A stretch of DNA of 9,449 nucleotides, taken from assembly GCA_000433115.1 (NCBI GenBank), contig FR892171.1:6281-15729 (forward strand), written 5' to 3'. This document shows, piece by piece, positions 7,383-9,449 of this stretch. Position numbers and translations under genes: made by a program. Each line of letters starts with the position of its first letter. Within the stretch, counting starts at the first letter, position 1. The stretch comes from Ruminococcus sp. CAG:382 (lineage in GTDB: Bacteria > Bacillota > Clostridia > Oscillospirales > CAG-382). The notes under the pieces were generated by a model. That model did no database searches. It worked only from the letters and a program-made list of their open reading frames with translations, and had not been told where the DNA came from.

Positions 7383-7997
7383 CTATTCCCCGTCCTTGCG
7401 TATCATTGCAAGAATCGTTTTGAATACGATTGAAATATCCATCGCCAGATTGCGATGAAGGATATAGTCGATATCCATCTCGACCCATCTGCCAAACGGG
7501 ATATCGTTTCTGTGCGGCTGCACCTGCCAGATGCAGGTCAGTCCCGGTGTCACAAGCAGCCTGATCTTCTGATGCTCGGTGTACGTCGCAACCTCGGACG
7601 GAAGCGGCGGACGCGGTCCGATTATCGTCATATCGCCCTTTATGACGTTTATAAGCTGAGGCAGCTCGTCCAGACTCGTCATCCGGAGGAATTTCCCCAC
7701 TTTTGTGATCCGAGGATCGTTATCGACCTTGAAAACAGGTCCGTCCATTTTGTTGAGCTTCATAAGCTCGCCTTTCCGCGCCTCGGCATCGGATACCATT
7801 GTGCGGAATTTATACATTTCAAATTCTTTTCCGAATCTTCCTGCTCTTGTCTGTTTGAAAATCGGGTTATGTCCGTCAAAGCAGAAGATCACCAGTCCTA
7901 TCAGCAACATGATCGGCGCAAACACTATCAGTGCGACAAGCGAGAGAATTATATCCACGGTCCGCTTCACCTTCCAGAAATACTTCCGGTTATGCAT
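7383..7997 (-). CDS. Priming sugar-phosphate transferase (monotopic phosphoglycosyl transferase)
   Basis: This 204-residue protein belongs to the bacterial sugar transferase family (PF02397; WcaJ, PglC, EpsL and CpsE catalytic domain). It moves a sugar phosphate from a nucleotide sugar to undecaprenyl phosphate, the first step of repeat-unit synthesis. Visible motifs are KRTVD at 11-15, one hydrophobic re-entrant helix at about 15-40 ending near FDG, QTRAGR at 49-54, YKFRTM at 62-67, DPRIT at 94-98, the catalytic Asp-Glu pair in SLDELPQL (D110, E111), IGPRPPLP at 126-133, and PGLTCIWQV at 151-159. The length matches the small forms that lack the four-helix N-terminal region of WcaJ. It is the first clear gene of the operon. 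No ribosome binding site lies at normal distance: a GAGG is about 19 bases upstream, within a possible leader ORF, so coupled translation is possible. The sugar is not predictable. Confidence 0.95.
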   Translation of the reverse strand: MHNRKYFWKVKRTVDIILSLVALIVFAPIMLLIGLVIFCFDGHNPIFKQTRAGRFGKEFEMYKFRTMVSDAEARKGELMKLNKMDGPVFKVDNDPRITKVGKFLRMTSLDELPQLINVIKGDMTIIGPRPPLPSEVATYTEHQKIRLLVTPGLTCIWQVQPHRNDIPFGRWVEMDIDYILHRNLAMDISIVFKTILAMIRKDGE

Positions 7998-8074
7998 ATT
8001 GCACTTTTTCGTATTTCCTCAACGAGCGCCTTCTCGGCAGGATCTTTTATTTTTTCTTCCGCTATGTATGCCAT
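7967..8074 (-). CDS. Possible 35-residue leader peptide overlapping the priming transferase start
   Basis: A short open frame begins at an ATG (8074) inside the transcribed leader and ends 31 bases inside the sugar transferase gene. It begins MAYIAEEKIKDP and is charged in its first two thirds. A GGGAG is present, but 14 bases from the ATG, which is long. The frame stays open further upstream, but those starts lie at or before the predicted transcription start. I recognise no family. It is listed because the transferase lacks its own well-placed ribosome binding site and could depend on translation running through this frame. It may equally be chance. Confidence 0.22.
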   Translation of the reverse strand: MAYIAEEKIKDPAEKALVEEIRKSAICITGSISGR

Positions 8075-8111
8075 TTTGTGTCTTGATTCTCCCGATAATA
8101 TCCCAAAAACA

Positions 8112-8130
8112 CATTTGCGAAAAGCAAACG
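8112..8130 (-). other. Leader hairpin followed by a short U tract
   Basis: On the minus-strand transcript, about 30 bases after the predicted start, CGUUUGC pairs with GCAAAUG (7 pairs including one G-U) around a UUUUC loop. A UGUUUUUG stretch follows. The arrangement resembles a weak intrinsic terminator or attenuator in front of the operon, but the stem is AU-rich and the U tract is only five long, so strong termination is doubtful. Confidence 0.35.
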
Positions 8131-8165
8131 GTTCAACATAAATCATTATATCAATATTCATGCAT

Positions 8166-8194
8166 ATTATAAGGTATTTTTTGTTTAATGTCAA
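8166..8194 (-). promoter_or_regulatory. Consensus sigma-A promoter of the polysaccharide operon
   Basis: On the minus strand TTGACA (8189-8194) is separated by exactly 17 bases from TATAAT (8166-8171). All twelve consensus bases match and the spacer is ideal and A/T-rich. Transcription should start near 8159 and leave a leader of about 160 bases before the sugar transferase ATG at 7997. Such a perfect promoter usually means strong vegetative transcription unless restrained by a repressor or by the leader. Confidence 0.85.
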
Positions 8195-8339
8195 TACACG
8201 CTTTTTACCATACATATACTTTCAGATTCAAAAATGCTGTCGAAATTTACTTTTCGCAATCTTCCGTTCAGTGGATATCATTTACACAAACAATGTTGCA
8301 AAACCATCAACTCCGAAGTAATCTTCGAAAGCCGCGCAG
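8195..8339. other. Divergent intergenic region
   Basis: This AT-rich stretch separates the minus-strand polysaccharide promoter from the plus-strand sigK region. I find no credible gene on either strand. A short inverted repeat, CGAAA and TTTCG around a six-base spacer, lies near 8245. No clear operator or terminator is visible. Confidence 0.5.
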
Positions 8340-8347
8340 CATATAAT
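8319..8347 (+). promoter_or_regulatory. Candidate SigE-type sporulation promoter for sigK
   Basis: TAATCTT (8319-8325) matches 6 of 7 positions of the -35 pattern KMATATT known for Bacillus SigE promoters. After 14 bases, CATATAAT (8340-8347) matches 7 of 8 positions of CATACAAT. In Bacillus subtilis sigK is transcribed by SigE RNA polymerase with SpoIIID, which fits. The weak point is spacing: a start near 8354 leaves only about 10 bases before the ATG at 8364 and touches the GGTGAT ribosome binding site. A start at the internal ATG 8409 would relieve this. The TATAAT alone has no good sigma-A -35 box. Confidence 0.4.
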
Positions 8348-8363
8348 CAAGCGGTGATATGAT

Positions 8364-9041
8364 ATGTTTTCTGCCGTACTCGGTATACTTGCAGGGGCGT
8401 TCCTGCTCATGCTCAGAGCACAGGGCAGCGGCGCATTCCCGCCGCCGCTTGACAAAAAAACGGAACACGAGCTGTTTGTCAGGGCGCGCGCGGGAGACAG
8501 GGCTGCGCGCTCCCTGCTCATTGAACACAATCTGCGGCTTGTCGCACACATCGTGAAAAAATACTACACTGCAAACCGCGACCAGGACGACCTGATCTCG
8601 GTCGGCACGATCGGGCTTATCAAGGCAATCGATTCCTTCAACATCGACAACGGTGCGCGGTTTGCGACGTATGCCGGAAAATGTCTGCAAAACGAGATAC
8701 TCATGTATTTCAGAGCGCAGAAAAAGCAAAGTATGGAGAATTCACTTTCGGATGCTGTCGACGTTGACAAGGACGGGAATCCGCTCACATATATGGACAT
8801 TCTGTCTGTTGACGACGATATTATTGACGAAATCGACCTGCGTATACGCTCCGCAAAGCTTTACAAAGCCATTTCGGAAAAGCTGGATGACAGAGAACGT
8901 ACGGTGATAACGCTTCGTTACGGTCTGAACGGCGGCAGATGCTACACGCAACGCGAAGTTGCGGAGCGGCTCGGTATTTCGAGAAGCTATGTCAGCCGGA
9001 TCGAAAAGGTCGCACTTGAAAAAATACGGGAGGCGCTCTGA
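8364..9041 (+). CDS. sigK: RNA polymerase sporulation sigma factor SigK
   Basis: This 225-residue sigma-70 family protein drives late mother-cell genes during sporulation. Region 2 is very typical of SigK: IEHNLRLVAHIVKKYY from 53, DDLISVGTIGLIKAID at 75-90, and FATYAGKCLQNEILMYFR at 100-117. It is followed by DKDGNPLTYMDIL. Region 4 has LDDRERTVITLRYGL at 174-188 and the helix-turn-helix TQREVAERLGISRSYVSRIE at 195-214. The first ~20 residues (MFSAVLGILAGAFLLML) are hydrophobic and precede AFPPPLDKK, matching the membrane-bound pro-sequence of Bacillus pro-SigK that SpoIVFB removes. Some clostridial SigK proteins lack this, and an ATG at 8409 would give a form without it. The gene is continuous, with no skin-like element inserted. 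The favoured start has GGTGAT upstream. It is divergent from the polysaccharide operon, with no evident functional link. Confidence 0.95.
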   Translation: MFSAVLGILAGAFLLMLRAQGSGAFPPPLDKKTEHELFVRARAGDRAARSLLIEHNLRLVAHIVKKYYTANRDQDDLISVGTIGLIKAIDSFNIDNGARFATYAGKCLQNEILMYFRAQKKQSMENSLSDAVDVDKDGNPLTYMDILSVDDDIIDEIDLRIRSAKLYKAISEKLDDRERTVITLRYGLNGGRCYTQREVAERLGISRSYVSRIEKVALEKIREAL

Positions 9042-9054
9042 GTGCCTCTTTTTT
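9030..9054 (+). terminator. Intrinsic terminator overlapping the sigK stop codon
   Basis: GAGGCGC (9030-9036) pairs with GTGCCTC (9042-9048), seven pairs with one G-U, around a five-base loop that contains the TGA stop. Six T residues follow at 9049-9054. The last sigK codons therefore form the left arm of the hairpin. Confidence 0.85.
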
Positions 9055-9065
9055 GACGGAAAAGC

Positions 9066-9094
9066 TTGACGCGGGTCGTTTTTTGCAGTATACC
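9066..9094 (+). promoter_or_regulatory. Candidate promoter of the antiporter gene
   Basis: TTGACG (9066-9071, 5 of 6) and TATACC (9089-9094, 4 of 6) are 17 bases apart, just after the sigK terminator. Transcription would start near 9101 and include the hairpin at 9121-9155 in the leader. The -10 box is imperfect, so this is tentative. Confidence 0.35.
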
Positions 9095-9120
9095 GGTTTC
9101 CATGCATATATGATTTACTC

Positions 9121-9155
9121 AAGGTAATACCGGGTAATTAGGGCGGCATTACCTT
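9121..9155 (+). other. Hairpin in the antiporter leader
   Basis: AAGGTAAT (9121-9128) and ATTACCTT (9148-9155) are perfect inverted repeats. Inside, after a one-base mismatch on each side, CCG pairs with CGG, leaving an 11-base loop. A runs follow on the plus strand and no T tract follows on either strand, so it is not an ordinary intrinsic terminator. It may be a regulatory RNA structure or a protein-binding site. I cannot match it to a riboswitch class I know. Confidence 0.45.
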
Positions 9156-9192
9156 AAAAAGCGAGGAAAGCATATTCCCGGAAGCGTTTCTG

Positions 9193-9408
9193 ATGTATTT
9201 TCTGTTTGTCATCGGCATCGTGCTCATCGTAAAGGGCGGAGACTGGTTTGTTGACGGCGCGGTCTGGATCGCAGAGGTCACAAAAATACCGAAGTTCATA
9301 ATCGGGGCGACGATAATCAGCGTTGCAACAACACTGCCCGAAATAATCGTGTCCACCATTGCGGCGATCGAAGGGCTTTTTTGTCCATATCCTCAAGATA
9401 CAAGGTGA
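9193..9408 (+). CDS. Truncated Na+/Ca2+ antiporter (CaCA family), N-terminal part only
   Basis: The first ~61 residues clearly match the opening of calcium/sodium antiporters of the YrbG type. Membrane segment 1 (YFLFVIGIVLIVKGGDWFVDGA) is followed by the first alpha repeat with GATIISVATTLPEIIVS, whose conserved ATTLPE takes part in ion binding. A full protein has over 300 residues and about ten membrane segments, and would continue from the AAIEG point with a helix containing GN..GSN. Here the family match stops at about 9375, and the frame ends 11 codons later at a TGA with unrelated residues. The start ATG at 9193 has GGAAG 8 bases upstream; no earlier in-frame ATG follows the hairpin. 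As it stands the product could not transport. The break is either genuine gene disruption or an assembly join. Confidence 0.75.
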   Translation: MYFLFVIGIVLIVKGGDWFVDGAVWIAEVTKIPKFIIGATIISVATTLPEIIVSTIAAIEGLFCPYPQDTR

Positions 9409-9449
9409 CACCGAGCTTGTTGTCCGCAGATTCGCCGTAGATATCTCTG
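9376..9449 (-). other. Sequence beyond the antiporter break, possibly a fragment of another gene
   Basis: On the minus strand, bases 9448 down to about 9374 form an open frame reading DIYGESADNKLGVTLYLED and then MDKKA. Its composition is normal for a soluble protein, and it loses sense on crossing into the antiporter. One plus-strand frame is also open (FVHILKIQGDTELVV), so strand and coding status are uncertain. I recognise no family. Confidence 0.3.

Noticed and set aside
6080..7423. A 447-codon open frame on the plus strand
   Set aside because: It runs opposite the GT4 and GT2 genes, whose motifs are unmistakable. Its translation is rich in Cys, Arg and aromatic residues with no domain pattern, typical of an antisense shadow.
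8075..8215. Longer versions of the leader ORF beginning at 8215, 8161 or 8146
   Set aside because: The first two starts lie at or before the predicted transcription start (about 8159) and overlap the promoter boxes. The third has no ribosome binding site.
8364..9041. A sigK gene interrupted by a skin-like prophage element
   Set aside because: The reading frame is continuous from region 2 through region 4 with no insertion.
9121..9155. An intrinsic terminator or insertion-sequence end
   Set aside because: No T tract follows on either strand, there is no transposase gene, and I see no flanking target duplication.
1..9449. CRISPR arrays, tRNA or rRNA genes, transposases, phage genes
   Set aside because: I read both strands and found no spaced direct repeats, no RNA gene signatures and no mobile-element proteins.

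Overview
The window looks like part of the chromosome of an endospore-forming clostridial Bacillota. The main evidence is an uninterrupted sporulation sigma factor gene (sigK) next to a capsule or exopolysaccharide operon of Gram-positive style. GC content is moderate and genes are tightly packed with purine-rich ribosome binding sites. A Ruminococcus-like (Oscillospiraceae) host is my guess from the general look of the proteins; it is not shown by any marker.

Region 1 (positions 8194 down to 1, minus strand) is one compact polysaccharide operon read right to left. It starts at a perfect consensus housekeeping promoter (TTGACA, 17-base spacer, TATAAT). A leader of about 160 bases follows, containing a small hairpin and a possible leader peptide. 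The genes in order are: a monotopic sugar-phosphate transferase that primes synthesis on undecaprenyl phosphate; a GT4 glycosyltransferase; a GT2 glycosyltransferase; a membrane-anchored metallophosphoesterase facing outside; two tandem, related Wzz-like chain-length proteins; a second GT2 glycosyltransferase; and the first 17 codons of another GT4 glycosyltransferase cut by the window edge. Gaps are at most 26 bases and two gene pairs overlap, so co-transcription and translational coupling are likely. Polymerase, flippase and tyrosine autokinase are not in view and would be expected further left.

The most notable protein is the second Wzz-like one. After its second membrane segment it carries a cytoplasmic GGDEF-fold domain whose signature has decayed to GVGRF, with no RxxD inhibitory site. 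This looks like a non-catalytic signalling or scaffold domain physically attached to the chain-length machinery.

Region 2 (8195-8363) is the divergent intergenic region. It includes a SigE-like promoter candidate just before sigK.

Region 3 (8364-9054, plus strand) is sigK with an apparent pro-sequence and a terminator hairpin that overlaps its stop codon.

Region 4 (9055-9449) has a promoter candidate, a neat hairpin and the first ~61 codons of a Na+/Ca2+ antiporter. The antiporter breaks off abruptly near 9375; what follows does not continue the family and may be coding on the other strand, so this is either a real rearrangement or an assembly join.
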